Notes: generated by a model from the letters alone, not told the origin. Numbered from the stretch's first letter, positions 51,093 through 60,420 are shown. The stretch: DNA of 64,000 nt from Pseudomonas oryzihabitans NBRC 102199 (GCF_000730625.1 NZ_BBIT01000002.1:889811-953810), one strand, 5' to 3'. Numbers and translations are program-made.

Positions 51093-52085
51093 ATGCTCGC
51101 CACCGCCCTCGCCCGCTTTCCGCGCCTGACGCTGCAACCCTCGGTGACCCCGCTGGAGGTCCTGCCGCGGCTGTCAGCGGAGCTGGGCCGACCGGTCTAC
51201 TGCAAGCGCGACGACACCACCAGCCTGGCCCTGGGCGGCAATAAGGTGCGCAAGCTGGAATACCTGGTCGCCGCGGCGCTGGCCGCCGGCGCCGACACCC
51301 TGGTGACCGCCGGCGCCATCCAGTCCAACCATGTGCGCCAGACCGCCGCCGTCGCCGCGCAACAGGGCCAGGGCTGCGTCGCCCTGCTGGAAAATCCCAT
51401 CGCCACCGCGGACCCCGGCTACCTGCACGGCGGCAACCGCCTCCTGCTCGAACTCTTCGGCGCCGAGATCAGAGCCGTCGCGGCGCTCGATGATCCGTTG
51501 CGGCAGCTGGAAGCCGAAGCCGAGCGCCTGCGCCAGCAAGGGCGCAAGCCCTGGGTGATCCCCATTGGCGGCTCCAGCGCCCTGGGCGCCCTCGGCTACG
51601 TCCGTGCGGCCTTGGAACTCGACGCTCAGCTGCAGGAGCTACAGTTGCAACCCGCAGCCGTCATCCTCGCCTCCGGTAGTGCCGGCACCCAGGCCGGGCT
51701 GGACCTGGCCCTTCATCATCTGCGGCCAGAGCTGCCGGTGATCGGCGTCACCGTTTCCCGCACCCAGGCCGAGCAGCTGCCCAGGGTCGCCCTGCTGCGG
51801 CAGCAGTTGGCCGAGTTGCTGGGCGTCGCTCTACCTGAGAATCCTCCGCTCCTGCGTGACGGCTACTTCGGCCCGCGCTATGGCGAGCCCAATCCCGGCA
51901 CCCTGGCCGCCATCCGCCGCCTGGGCCGGCTCGAAGGCCTGGTGCTGGACCCGGTCTACACCGGCAAGGCCATGGCGGGCCTGCTGGATATGGTCGCCAG
52001 CGGGGACCTCCCACCCGGCCCCCTGGTATTCCTGCACACCGGCGGCGCCCCGGGCACCTTCGCCTATGGCGACTGGTTGGCGTGA
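51093..52085 (+). CDS. dcyD: D-cysteine desulfhydrase
   Basis: A 330-residue PLP enzyme that breaks D-cysteine to pyruvate, ammonia and sulfide. The PLP Lys is in LGGNKVRKLEYL, SNHVRQTAAVAAQQG follows, and the LDPVYTGKAMAGL and FLHTGGAPGTFAY C-terminus is diagnostic. Start 51093 (MLATALARFPRL) aligns with the Escherichia coli N-terminus; upstream starts at 51060 and 51063 lack similarity. It precedes the cystine transporter, as in enterobacteria where dcyD sits with tcyJ, tcyL and tcyN. Confidence 0.9.
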   Translation: MLATALARFPRLTLQPSVTPLEVLPRLSAELGRPVYCKRDDTTSLALGGNKVRKLEYLVAAALAAGADTLVTAGAIQSNHVRQTAAVAAQQGQGCVALLENPIATADPGYLHGGNRLLLELFGAEIRAVAALDDPLRQLEAEAERLRQQGRKPWVIPIGGSSALGALGYVRAALELDAQLQELQLQPAAVILASGSAGTQAGLDLALHHLRPELPVIGVTVSRTQAEQLPRVALLRQQLAELLGVALPENPPLLRDGYFGPRYGEPNPGTLAAIRRLGRLEGLVLDPVYTGKAMAGLLDMVASGDLPPGPLVFLHTGGAPGTFAYGDWLA

Positions 52086-52197
52086 TCGGCTAGCCAAGCC
52101 ACAGGACGATGGCATAACGTCAGCAGTTTTCGGACTTGGGATGTCAGAACAGACACCCTCATAGTGGCGCACCCTCATAACCACAAGGATCTCTGCC

Positions 52198-52995
52198 ATG
52201 CGCAAACCCCTCCCCCAGCGTCTGCTCCGTAGCGCCGCCCTGTTGCTCGCCCTGGGCCTGGCCCACCAGGCCACCGCCCAGGCCGAAGACCTCCTGCAGA
52301 CCGTCAAGCAGCGCGGCGAACTGATCGTCGGCCTGGAGGGCACCTATCCGCCCTTCAGCTTCCAGAACGAACAGGGCCAGCTGACCGGCTTCGAAGTGGA
52401 CTTCGCCAAGGCCCTGGCCAAGGAACTGGGTGTCGACGCCAAGATCCAGCCCGGCAAATGGGATGGTCTGCTCGCCGCCCTGGAATCTCGGCGTCTGGAC
52501 GTGGTGATCAACCAGGTCACCATTAGCGAGGAGCGCAAGAAGAAATACGATTTCTCCACGCCCTACACCGTCTCCGGCATCCAGGCCCTGGTGCGCAAGG
52601 ACGACGTCGACAGCATCAAGACCGCCGCCGACCTCGCCGGCAAGAAGGTCGGCGTCGGCCTGGGCACCAACTACGAGCAATGGCTGCGCCAGAACGTACC
52701 CAAGGCGGACGTGCGCACCTACGAAGACGATCCGACCAAGTACCAGGATCTGCGCGTCGGCCGCATCGACGCCATCCTCGTCGACCGCCTGGCCGCCCTG
52801 GAACTGCTGTCCAAGACCAAGGACAAGCTGGCCCTGGCCGGTGAGCCCTTCAGTCGCCAGGAGTCGGGCATCGCCGAACGCAAGGGTGATCCGCAATTCC
52901 ATGCCGCGGTCGACCAGGCCATCGCCAAGCTGCGCGCCGATGGCACCCTGGCCAAGATCTCCGAGAAGTGGTTCAAGGCCGACGTCACCCAATGA
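52198..52995 (+). CDS. tcyA: Cystine-binding periplasmic protein
   Basis: A 265-residue solute-binding protein (SBP family 3). A signal peptide ends near QATAQA-ED and is followed by ELIVGLEGTYPPFSF and EVDFAKALAKELG, typical of FliY/TcyJ cystine-binding proteins. AAGGA lies before the ATG. Its TGA overlaps the permease start. The preceding dcyD supports cystine or related thiol transport. Confidence 0.87.
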   Translation: MRKPLPQRLLRSAALLLALGLAHQATAQAEDLLQTVKQRGELIVGLEGTYPPFSFQNEQGQLTGFEVDFAKALAKELGVDAKIQPGKWDGLLAALESRRLDVVINQVTISEERKKKYDFSTPYTVSGIQALVRKDDVDSIKTAADLAGKKVGVGLGTNYEQWLRQNVPKADVRTYEDDPTKYQDLRVGRIDAILVDRLAALELLSKTKDKLALAGEPFSRQESGIAERKGDPQFHAAVDQAIAKLRADGTLAKISEKWFKADVTQ

Positions 52996-53666
52996 GCGAC
53001 ACGCTACAGCTCCTGCTCGATTCGCTGCCCTTCCTGCTGAAGGGCGCGATCTGGACCGTGGTCCTGAGCCTCGGCGGCATGTTCTTCGGCCTGCTGCTGG
53101 GCTTCGGCCTGGCCCTGCTGCGCCGCTCGCCGAGCCTGCCGCTGCGTAGCCTGGCGCGGCTGTACATCTCGTTCTTCCGGGGTACGCCGCTGCTGGTGCA
53201 GCTGTTCGTCATCTACTACGGCCTGCCCGAACTGGGCCTGCAGCTCGATCCGCTGCCGGCCGCCCTGATCGGCTTTTCGCTGAACATGGCCGCCTACACC
53301 GCGGAGATCATCCGCTCGGCCATCGGCGCCATCGACCGCGGTCAGTGGGAAGCCGCCGCCAGCATCGGCATGACGCCGCTGCAGACCCTGAGGCGCGCCA
53401 TCCTGCCCCAGGCGCTGCGCATCGCCCTGCCGCCACTGGGCAACAGCTTCATCTCGCTGGTCAAGGACACCTCGCTGGCGGCCACCATCCAGGTGCCGGA
53501 GCTGTTCCGCCAGGCCCAGCTGATCACCGCCCGCACCTTCGAGATCTTCAGCCTCTACCTGGCCGCGGCACTGCTCTACTGGGTCCTGGCCAGCCTGCTG
53601 TCCACCCTGCAGAACCGCCTCGAACGGCACTACGGGCGCCACATTAATGAACGAGGTCAGTCATGA
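52992..53666 (+). CDS. tcyL: Cystine ABC transporter permease
   Basis: A 224-residue inner-membrane permease of the polar amino-acid family. The EAA-loop EAAASIGMTPLQTLRRAILPQALR is clear near residue 115, and FFRGTPLLVQLFVIYYGLP is a family hallmark. About five helices are seen. Start at 52992 overlaps the binding-protein stop, and its stop overlaps tcyN. Confidence 0.9.
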   Translation: MSDTLQLLLDSLPFLLKGAIWTVVLSLGGMFFGLLLGFGLALLRRSPSLPLRSLARLYISFFRGTPLLVQLFVIYYGLPELGLQLDPLPAALIGFSLNMAAYTAEIIRSAIGAIDRGQWEAAASIGMTPLQTLRRAILPQALRIALPPLGNSFISLVKDTSLAATIQVPELFRQAQLITARTFEIFSLYLAAALLYWVLASLLSTLQNRLERHYGRHINERGQS

Positions 53667-54427
53667 TCGAGGTGCAGGGGCTGTCCAAGTCCTTCCGGCA
53701 GCAGACAGTGCTGCAGTCCATCGACCTCGAGGTGGCCCAGGGCGAGGTGGTCGCGATCATCGGCCCCAGCGGTTCGGGCAAGACCACCCTGCTGCGCTGC
53801 CTCAATCTGCTGGAGACCCCGGAGGCCGGCAGCATCCGCCTGGGCGACCTGCGCATCGACGCCAGCCGACCGCTCAAGGGCCAGCAGCACGCCATCCGCC
53901 AGCTGCGCCAGCGCATGGGCTTCGTCTTCCAGAACTTCAATCTGTTTCCCCATCGCACCGCGCTGGAGAACGTGATCGAGGGCCCCATCATCGTCCAGGG
54001 CGAGGCGCGCGACACGGCCATCGCCCAGGGCCGTGAATGGCTGGCCAAGGTCGGCTTGGCCGACAAGGCCGATAGCTATCCCGGACAGCTATCGGGCGGC
54101 CAGCAGCAGCGGGTCGCCATCGCCCGGGCACTGGCCATGCGGCCCCAGGCCATCCTCTTCGATGAACCCACCTCGGCGCTGGATCCCGAGCGGGTCGGCG
54201 AGGTGCTGGAGACCATTCGCGGGCTGGCCCAGGAGGGTCGTACCCTGGTCATCGTCACCCACGAGATGGCCTTCGCGCGTGACGTCGCCCACCGGGTGCT
54301 GTTCATGGACGGCGGCCGCATCGTCGAACAGGGTCCGGCGGCCGAGTTGTTCAATCGGCCGCGTGAAGAACGCACCCGGCGCTTCCTGGCCAAGTTCGTT
54401 CGTGACAACGCCGCCGACTACTCCTGA
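53663..54427 (+). CDS. tcyN: Cystine ABC transporter ATP-binding protein
   Basis: A 254-residue ABC ATPase: Walker A GPSGSGKTT, signature LSGGQQQR, Walker B AILFDEPTSALDPE and the H-loop in VTHEMAFAR. It powers cystine import through TcyL. Its 3' end overlaps the convergent epsC by ten bases. Confidence 0.9.
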   Translation: MIEVQGLSKSFRQQTVLQSIDLEVAQGEVVAIIGPSGSGKTTLLRCLNLLETPEAGSIRLGDLRIDASRPLKGQQHAIRQLRQRMGFVFQNFNLFPHRTALENVIEGPIIVQGEARDTAIAQGREWLAKVGLADKADSYPGQLSGGQQQRVAIARALAMRPQAILFDEPTSALDPERVGEVLETIRGLAQEGRTLVIVTHEMAFARDVAHRVLFMDGGRIVEQGPAAELFNRPREERTRRFLAKFVRDNAADYS

Positions 54428-55362
54428 GCCAGACCGGCGCAGCCCTGCAGGCTGGCCTGGCTGACGTTGCTGTTGGCCGGCACGCCATGGGTCAGCCAGA
54501 CGTTGCCGCCGATGGTCGAGCCCTGGCCGATGGTGATGCGCCCGAGGATGGTCGCCCCGGCATAGATCACCACGTCGTCCTCGACGATCGGATGGCGCGG
54601 GTGGCCCTTCTTAAGGTTGCCCTCGGCATCGGCCGGGAAGCGCTTGGCGCCCAAAGTCACTGCCTGATAGATGCGTACCCGGTCGCCGATGATGCAGGTC
54701 TCGCCGATCACCACACCGGTGCCATGGTCGATGAAGAAGCCCTCGCCGATCTGGGCACCCGGGTGGATGTCGATCCCGGTCGCCGAGTGCGCCCGCTCGC
54801 TGACCATCCGCGCCAGCAACGGCAGGCCGCTGCGATAGAAGTGATGGGCGATGCGGTGATGGATCATGGCGTAGATGCCCGGGTAGCAGAGCAGCACCTC
54901 GTCCACGCTGCGCGCGGCGGGATCGCCCTGGTAGGCGGCGATCACGTCGGTATCCAGCAGGCGCCGCAGATCCGGCAGCGCCAGGGCGAAGGCCTGCACC
55001 AGCCGACGGGCCTCGTCGGCGCGATTGACGCCGTTCTCGCCACGCTGCTTGGCGAAATAGTCCAGTTCCAGCTTCGCCTGGATCACCAGGGCATTGAGCG
55101 CCCGCTCCAGTTCGAAACCGACATAGAAGTCCTCGCTTTCCTGGCGCAGCTGATCCGGCCCCAGGCGTAGCGGAAAGAGCGCACCGCTGAGGGATTCGAT
55201 CACGCTGGCCATGACGCTGCGCGACGGCAGCTCGCGGCCGCTGAACTCGCGGAAACGCCCATGGGTCTCGCGCCATTGGCTGCGCGCCTCATGCAGTTCC
55301 CCGACGATGCGCCCGAGTTGCCAGTCGTTGCCGCCCGTGGATTGCCCGTTAAGTTCGCTCAT
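54418..55362 (-). CDS. epsC: Serine O-acetyltransferase (EpsC type)
   Basis: A 314-residue serine acetyltransferase making O-acetylserine, the acceptor for sulfide in cysteine synthesis. A helical N-terminal domain of about 180 residues precedes the left-handed beta helix. Hexapeptide repeats and the catalytic segment GIDIHPGAQIGEGFFIDHGTG are visible, then VTLGAKRF and the KGHPRHPIVEDDVVIYAGATILG end. It is longer than CysE, as expected for EpsC. The 3' end overlaps tcyN. Confidence 0.88.
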   Translation of the reverse strand: MSELNGQSTGGNDWQLGRIVGELHEARSQWRETHGRFREFSGRELPSRSVMASVIESLSGALFPLRLGPDQLRQESEDFYVGFELERALNALVIQAKLELDYFAKQRGENGVNRADEARRLVQAFALALPDLRRLLDTDVIAAYQGDPAARSVDEVLLCYPGIYAMIHHRIAHHFYRSGLPLLARMVSERAHSATGIDIHPGAQIGEGFFIDHGTGVVIGETCIIGDRVRIYQAVTLGAKRFPADAEGNLKKGHPRHPIVEDDVVIYAGATILGRITIGQGSTIGGNVWLTHGVPANSNVSQASLQGCAGLAQE

Positions 55363-55478
55363 AAGTCATCTATCCAGTTACCAGGCTGACGAGGATAAAG
55401 TATCCGCCGATCCCTGACAGCCCACGTCGCGCCAGGCGCGGTAAGCTGTCGTCCTTTGCCCATCAAGGAGCGCCACCC

Positions 55479-56330
55479 ATGATCGCCTCCCCGCTGGTCA
55501 CCGCTGCCTGGCTGCAGGAGCAACTCGGCCGTCCGGATCTGCTGATCCTCGATGCCAGTCTCTATCTGCCCAACGAACCCCAGATCGCCGACGAGACCTA
55601 TCGGCAGCAGCACATCCCCGGCGCCCTGCGCTTCGATATCGAACACTTCTCCGATCCGGACACCGCGCTGCCGCACATGGTCCCCAGCGCGGGACGCTTC
55701 GCCCGCCTGGCCGGCGAACTGGGCGTCACCCCGGAGACTACCCTGGTCGTCTACGACCAGAAGGGCCTGTTCTCCGCCGCCCGGGCCTGGTGGCTGTTCC
55801 GCCTGTTCGGCCATGACCAGGTGATGGTGCTCGATGGCGGCCTGCCGCTCTGGCGTGAACAGGGCCTGCCGCTGGAGACCGGTGAAAACCTGCCCAACCC
55901 GCAGCCACCCTACCCCGTCATCTTCAACAATCGCCTGCTCTGCGGCCTGGGCGATGTGCAGACCGCGCTCAGCGTGGGCCAGACCCAGGTGCTCGACGCG
56001 CGTGGCGCCAAGCGCTTCACCGGCGAGGTAGCGGAGCCGCGCCCGGGCGTCGCCTCAGGTCATATGCCCGGCAGCCAGAATCTGCCCTACGACAGCCTGC
56101 TGACAGAAGATGGCACCCTGCTGCCACCCCAGGAGTTGCGCCAGCGCTTCCAGGCCCTGGGCATCGACGGCCTACATCCGGTGATCACCAGTTGCGGCAG
56201 TGGCGTCACCGCCGCGGTCCTGCTGCTCGCCTTGAGCGTCGCCGGCCTGCCGGATGGTCGGCTCTACGACGGCTCCTGGAGCGAATGGGGTCAGCATCCG
56301 GCCACGACCAAGGCGCTGGGCCCGGCCTGA
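55479..56330 (+). CDS. sseA: 3-mercaptopyruvate/thiosulfate sulfurtransferase
   Basis: A 283-residue two-domain rhodanese. The catalytic Cys239 lies in SCGSGVTA, the CGSGVT loop typical of mercaptopyruvate sulfurtransferases. The N-terminal inactive rhodanese domain begins VTAAWLQEQLG. AAGGAG precedes the ATG. It transfers sulfur from mercaptopyruvate to an acceptor such as cyanide or a thiol, fitting the thiol-metabolism neighbourhood. Confidence 0.88.
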   Translation: MIASPLVTAAWLQEQLGRPDLLILDASLYLPNEPQIADETYRQQHIPGALRFDIEHFSDPDTALPHMVPSAGRFARLAGELGVTPETTLVVYDQKGLFSAARAWWLFRLFGHDQVMVLDGGLPLWREQGLPLETGENLPNPQPPYPVIFNNRLLCGLGDVQTALSVGQTQVLDARGAKRFTGEVAEPRPGVASGHMPGSQNLPYDSLLTEDGTLLPPQELRQRFQALGIDGLHPVITSCGSGVTAAVLLLALSVAGLPDGRLYDGSWSEWGQHPATTKALGPA

Positions 56331-56373
56331 GCCGAGCTAAGCCGCTGATTTTATTAAATACCTGTAGTATCCG

Positions 56374-56410
56374 ATAGAGACGCCCAATCGCCGACATCGC
56401 CTTTAACAAT
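56374..56410 (+). promoter_or_regulatory. Predicted OxyR-binding site upstream of ahpC
   Basis: The sequence reads ATAG-N7-CAAT-N7-ATCG-N7-CAAT, exactly the four-half-site spacing of OxyR (ATAG-N7-CTAT repeated). Conserved AT-G and C-AT positions are all kept. It lies 78 bases before the ahpC ATG and just upstream of a TAGTAT (56434-56439) that could serve as the -10 of an OxyR-activated promoter. Confidence 0.65.
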
Positions 56411-56487
56411 GAGGTGAATCGTCAAAATGCGATTAGTATGCGTCCTATCGATTTCAACCCTGACTTAAACCCATCAAGGAGTCATCA

Positions 56488-57051
56488 ATGTCCCTGATCA
56501 ACACCGAAGTGAAGCCTTTCACCGCGACCGCCTACCACAACGGCAAATTCGTCCAGGTGACCGAGGCCGATCTGAAGGGCAAGTGGTCCGCCATCGTGTT
56601 CTACCCGGCCGACTTCACCTTCGTGTGCCCCACCGAGCTGGAAGACCTTGCTGACCTGTACCCCGAGTTCCAGAAGCTGGGCGTGGAGATCTACGGCGTG
56701 TCCTGCGACACCCACTTCGCGCACAAGGCCTGGCACGACACCTCGGAAGCCATCAAGAAGGTCAACTACCCGCTGGTAGGCGATCCCACCGCTCGCCTGG
56801 CACGCAACTTCGAAGTGCTGATCGAAGAAGAAGGCCTGGCCTTGCGCGGCACCTTCCTGATCAACCCGGAAGGCCAGATCAAGCTGTGCGAAATCCACGA
56901 CAACGGCATCGGCCGTGACGCCAGCGAACTGCTGCGCAAGGTCCGCGCCGCCCAGTACGTCGCCAACCACCCGGGCGAAGTCTGCCCCGCCAAGTGGAAA
57001 GAAGGCGAAGCGACCCTGACCCCCTCGCTGGACCTGGTTGGCAAGATCTAA
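56488..57051 (+). CDS. ahpC: Alkyl hydroperoxide reductase subunit C (peroxiredoxin)
   Basis: A 187-residue typical two-Cys peroxiredoxin that reduces hydrogen peroxide, organic peroxides and peroxynitrite. The peroxidatic Cys47 is in FTFVCPTEL and the resolving Cys166 in VCPAKW. CAAGGAG sits eight bases before the ATG. AhpF, its reductase, is downstream after a short hairpin. A consensus-spaced OxyR site lies upstream. Confidence 0.95.
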   Translation: MSLINTEVKPFTATAYHNGKFVQVTEADLKGKWSAIVFYPADFTFVCPTELEDLADLYPEFQKLGVEIYGVSCDTHFAHKAWHDTSEAIKKVNYPLVGDPTARLARNFEVLIEEEGLALRGTFLINPEGQIKLCEIHDNGIGRDASELLRKVRAAQYVANHPGEVCPAKWKEGEATLTPSLDLVGKI

Positions 57052-57070
57052 CACCCGCCTGATCTAGCCC

Positions 57071-57107
57071 GAGCGCCCGGGCGCCTTGCCCGCGCGCTCT
57101 TTTTTTG
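57071..57107 (+). terminator. Intrinsic terminator between ahpC and ahpF
   Basis: GAGCGC pairs with GCGCTC, with an inner GGGC/GCCC stem, followed by seven or more T residues. It lies 19 bases after ahpC and before ahpF, and probably lowers ahpF relative to ahpC by partial read-through. Confidence 0.75.
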
Positions 57108-57134
57108 CCCATTTTTTACGGAAGCCACGTCGCC

Positions 57135-58694
57135 ATGTTGGACGCCAATCTGAAAGCCCAGCTCAAGACCTACCTCGAACGCGTCACGCGCCCCATCGAG
57201 ATCGTCGCGTCCCTCGACGATGGCGCGAAGTCCCGTGAAATGCACAGCCTGCTGCAGGATATCGCCAGCCTGTCCGATCAGGTCAGCCTCAGCACCGACG
57301 GCACCGATGCCCGTCGCCCCTCCTTCGCCCTGCTGACCCCCGGTCAGAACATCGACCTGCGCTTCGCCGGTCTGCCCATGGGCCACGAATTCACCTCCCT
57401 GGTACTGGCCCTGCTGCAGGTGGGCGGTCATCCGTCCAAGGCCAGCCAGGACGTCATCGAGCAGGTCAAGGCGCTCGACGGCGACTACCAGTTCGAAACC
57501 TATTTCTCCCTCTCCTGCCAGAACTGCCCGGACGTGGTGCAGGCCCTGAACCTCATGGCCGTGCTCAATCCCCGGGTCAAGCACGTCGCCGTCGACGGCG
57601 CCCTGTTCCAGGACGAGGTCGAGCGCCGCCAGATCATGGCCGTGCCCAGCGTCTACCTGAACGGCGAACCCTTCGGCCAGGGCCGCATGGGTCTGGAAGA
57701 GATCGTCGCCAAGCTCGACACCGGTGCCGCCGCCCGCTCCGCCGACAAGCTCAATGCCAAGGACGCCTTCGACGTCCTGGTCATCGGGGGTGGCCCGGCT
57801 GGCGCGGCCGCTGCCGTCTATGCCGCACGCAAGGGCATCCGTACCGGCGTCGCCGCCGAGCGTTTCGGCGGCCAGGTACTGGATACCCTGGCCATCGAGA
57901 ACTTCATCTCCATCAAGGAGACCGAAGGGCCGAAGCTGGCCATGGCGCTGGAAGAGCACGTCAAGCAGTACGAAGTCGACATCATGAACCTGCAGCGCGC
58001 CGAGCAGCTGATTCCGGCCCACGAAGCCGGCGGCCTGCACGAAGTCCGCTTCACCGATGGCGGCTCGCTCAAGGCCAAGACGCTGATCCTGGCCACCGGC
58101 GCCCGCTGGCGCGAAATGAACGTTCCCGGTGAGCGCGAATACCGCAACCGCGGCGTGGCCTACTGCCCGCACTGCGATGGCCCCCTGTTCAAGGGCAAGC
58201 GCGTCGCGGTGATCGGTGGCGGCAACTCGGGTGTCGAAGCGGCCATCGACCTCGCCGGCATCGTCGCCCAGGTCACCCTGATCGAGTACGACGGCCAGCT
58301 GCGTGCCGACGCCGTGCTGCAGCGCAAGCTGTTCAGCCTGCCCAACGTGACCGTCATCACCAGCGCCCTCACCAGCGAAGTCAAGGGCGATGGCCAGAAG
58401 GTCAACGGCCTGGTCTACAAGGATCGCAACTCCAGCGAGTTCCACCACATCGACCTGGAAGGCGTCTTCGTGCAGATCGGCCTGGTGCCCAATACCGACT
58501 GGCTCAAGGGTACCGTCGAGCTGTCGCCGCGCGGCGAGATCGAAGTTGACGCCCGCTGCCAGACCTCCCTGCCCGGCGTCTTCGCCGCGGGCGACGTCAC
58601 CACCGTGCCCTACAAGCAGATCGTCATCGCCCTGGGCGAAGGCGCCAAGGCCTCCCTGGCCGCCTTCGATCACCTGATCCGCACCAGCGCCTGA
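57135..58694 (+). CDS. ahpF: Alkyl hydroperoxide reductase subunit F
   Basis: A 519-residue flavoprotein reducing AhpC with NADH. The N-terminal tandem thioredoxin-fold domain has the CQNCPD disulfide (near 130); the FAD domain begins [18 protein letters not shown]; the redox CPHCDG lies near 345 and the NAD site in [13 protein letters not shown]. Start 57135 ([10 protein letters not shown]) is the family N-terminus; ACGGAAG lies about ten bases upstream. Follows ahpC across a terminator-like hairpin. Confidence 0.93.
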   Translation: MLDANLKAQLKTYLERVTRPIEIVASLDDGAKSREMHSLLQDIASLSDQVSLSTDGTDARRPSFALLTPGQNIDLRFAGLPMGHEFTSLVLALLQVGGHPSKASQDVIEQVKALDGDYQFETYFSLSCQNCPDVVQALNLMAVLNPRVKHVAVDGALFQDEVERRQIMAVPSVYLNGEPFGQGRMGLEEIVAKLDTGAAARSADKLNAKDAFDVLVIGGGPAGAAAAVYAARKGIRTGVAAERFGGQVLDTLAIENFISIKETEGPKLAMALEEHVKQYEVDIMNLQRAEQLIPAHEAGGLHEVRFTDGGSLKAKTLILATGARWREMNVPGEREYRNRGVAYCPHCDGPLFKGKRVAVIGGGNSGVEAAIDLAGIVAQVTLIEYDGQLRADAVLQRKLFSLPNVTVITSALTSEVKGDGQKVNGLVYKDRNSSEFHHIDLEGVFVQIGLVPNTDWLKGTVELSPRGEIEVDARCQTSLPGVFAAGDVTTVPYKQIVIALGEGAKASLAAFDHLIRTSA

Positions 58695-58716
58695 TCGATC
58701 TCACGCCCCCTTTCCC

Positions 58717-58742
58717 GCCCGGCACCTGCCGGGCTTTTTTTC
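58717..58742 (+). terminator. Intrinsic terminator of ahpCF
   Basis: GCCCGGC pairs with GCCGGGC across a four-base loop and is followed by eight T residues. The hairpin starts 23 bases after the ahpF stop. The following 165 bases before chaC hold no gene. Confidence 0.9.
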
Positions 58743-58907
58743 GTCCGCCGTTTTCTGCGTCCACCTTGGCATGTTTCTCGCTGTGACCTAACCAGGCGTC
58801 ATAAAGATGGGCACGAACGGTCTAGGAGTTCATCCCGGACTTTCGTTAGGATCCTAGGGCCGGGTTCCTGAACCTGGCAGCTACAGCGGTAGAGGACCAG
58901 GCGGCAT

Positions 58908-59573
58908 ATGCACAGACAGATTCCTTCCAGCATCCACGATTCCTATCCCCCCAAGCTCGCGCCCGCCACGCCGCTCACCCCTCCCGAGCTGGTGGCCTCC
59001 CTGGAAGCCACCCTGGCTCAACGCCAACCCGGCCCGGTCTGGCTGTTCGCCTACGGCTCGCTGATCTGGCGCCCCGAGTGCCCCGCCGTCGCCGTGCGCC
59101 GGGCGCGGGTGCACGGCTATCACCGCGGTCTCTATCTCTGGTCCCAGCTGCATCGCGGCACCCCCGAGCAACCCGGCCTGGTACTGGGCCTGGATCGCGG
59201 CGGCTCCTGCTCGGGCTTCGCCTACCAGCTGCCGGATGACCAACTGGACGACCACCTGCTGGCCCTCTGGAAGCGCGAGATGCCGGATGGGTCCTACCGC
59301 CCCCGCTGGCTGCAATGCCACCTGGAAGACGGCAGCAAGGTGCAGGCGCTCGGCTTCGTGCTGAAGCGCAATCTGCCCTGCTACGCCGGCAGCCTGCCCG
59401 ATGACATCCTCAATCGCGTCCTGACCGAGGCCTGCGGCCACTTCGGCACCACCCTGGAATACGTCGAGCGCACCATCACGGCGCTCAGGGCCCACGCCAT
59501 GCCCGATCGCAACCTGGAAGCCCTGCTGCAGCGCTATCGCAGTGCACCCCTGCTGGAGGCCATGCAGGGATGA
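58908..59573 (+). CDS. chaC: Glutathione-specific gamma-glutamylcyclotransferase (ChaC-like)
   Basis: A 221-residue ChaC family enzyme that cleaves glutathione to 5-oxoproline and Cys-Gly. The FAYGSLIWRPE motif near residue 47 binds the gamma-glutamyl group; the catalytic Glu is likely Glu124 in WKREMPDGSY. It starts at ATG 58908 with GAGGA about a dozen bases upstream. The next gene overlaps by ATGA. It would release cysteine, fitting the surrounding thiol genes. Confidence 0.88.
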   Translation: MHRQIPSSIHDSYPPKLAPATPLTPPELVASLEATLAQRQPGPVWLFAYGSLIWRPECPAVAVRRARVHGYHRGLYLWSQLHRGTPEQPGLVLGLDRGGSCSGFAYQLPDDQLDDHLLALWKREMPDGSYRPRWLQCHLEDGSKVQALGFVLKRNLPCYAGSLPDDILNRVLTEACGHFGTTLEYVERTITALRAHAMPDRNLEALLQRYRSAPLLEAMQG

Positions 59574-59797
59574 AGCAACGTCAGATCAACCCCCACAAGC
59601 TGCTGCTCAGCAAATGGACGGCCGTCCAGCCACGCGAACGGCAAAAGCACTTCATCGTCACCCGGGTCCATACCCCGGAAGTCGAGACCGACCCCATCTC
59701 GCAGATAGATCTGCAAGCCGTTCTCACTCGTCGTACCTGGACGCTGGACTGGCACGAGTTGCAGGATGCAGAATGCTGGCTGCAAGGCTGGCAATGA
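59570..59797 (+). CDS. Trp-rich small protein (TIGR02450 family)
   Basis: A 75-residue protein with the family pattern: MKQRQINPHKLLLSKWTAVQ at the start, HFIVTRV, LTRRTWTLDWHELQD and CWLQGWQ at the end. Function unknown. Its ATG overlaps the chaC stop, so it is translationally coupled. Confidence 0.85.
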   Translation: MKQRQINPHKLLLSKWTAVQPRERQKHFIVTRVHTPEVETDPISQIDLQAVLTRRTWTLDWHELQDAECWLQGWQ

Positions 59798-59923
59798 AAC
59801 TCCGAAAGCAGGGCCGGGATTTTGCGACTAGCATCGCGATATGACGGCACTTTTCTGCAAAGGTGAAACCCTGTAGCAGCCAATGCTGTCACAGTGCCAC
59901 CTTTGAACAGGAAGCTTTTCCGG

Positions 59924-60184
59924 ATGACCCTCTATGTCGAACTCGCCAGCGCCTTCAACACCCTCAAAGGCGGATTCGAGCCGTTGCGCTGCGTGATATC
60001 CACGCGTGATCAGCGCGCCTACGATGTCGAGGTCTTTTCCCGCAGCGGTCAGTCGGTACTGAATCGCCCTATCGCCCGCACCGAATTGCTCGACGCGGCC
60101 ATGCTCGAAGCCTTCATCCTCGACAGCCGCTCACGTATCGAGCGCGATGCGGATGAAACGCCCTACTGGACGATTCCCTCCTAA
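59924..60184 (+). CDS. Hypothetical conserved small protein
   Basis: An 86-residue protein starting MTLYVELASAFNTL with an AGGAAG about nine bases upstream. It is acidic at the C-terminus (RIERDADETPYW) and shows no signal or membrane segment. A terminator follows at once. No family recognised, though the base composition and start look genuine. Upstream 126 bases are gene-free. Confidence 0.65.
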   Translation: MTLYVELASAFNTLKGGFEPLRCVISTRDQRAYDVEVFSRSGQSVLNRPIARTELLDAAMLEAFILDSRSRIERDADETPYWTIPS

Positions 60185-60187
60185 ACG

Positions 60188-60218
60188 AAAAAGGCCACTC
60201 GAACAGGAGTGGCCTTTT
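60188..60218. terminator. Bidirectional intrinsic terminator
   Basis: AAGGCCACTC pairs with GAGTGGCCTT across a six-base loop, with an A-run on the left and a T-run on the right. It can end the small plus-strand gene and the minus-strand tRNA-Leu transcript. Confidence 0.88.
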
Positions 60219-60226
60219 CATTTGGA

Positions 60227-60313
60227 TGGTGCCCGAGGCCGGAATCGAACCGGCACGACGGTTAAGTCGAGGGATTTTAAGTCCCTTGTGTCTACCAGTT
60301 TCACCACTCGGGC
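60227..60313 (-). tRNA. tRNA-Leu (anticodon TAA)
   Basis: An 87-base tRNA with the long variable arm of a class II tRNA. On the minus strand it begins GCCCGAGTGGTG, has TAA in GACTTAAAATCC, a T-arm GGTTCGATTCC and ends with encoded CCA. It is third in the Gly-Cys-Leu group behind pgsA, an order also seen in E. coli. Confidence 0.95.
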
Positions 60314-60380
60314 AGAACCGAACCCTCAGACAAGCGGATTCGTAGAACCTGATCCAGTATTCATACATCCCTGGATGATG

Positions 60381-60412
60381 AAAAGCCCCGTAGACCTGGG
60401 ATCTACGGGGCT
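60381..60412 (-). terminator. Terminator between tRNA-Cys and tRNA-Leu
   Basis: AGCCCCGTAGA pairs over 11 bases with TCTACGGGGCT across a seven-base loop, followed by TTTT on the minus strand. It would end transcripts from the Gly/Cys pair ahead of tRNA-Leu. Confidence 0.75.
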
Positions 60413-60420
60413 CTCAATAG

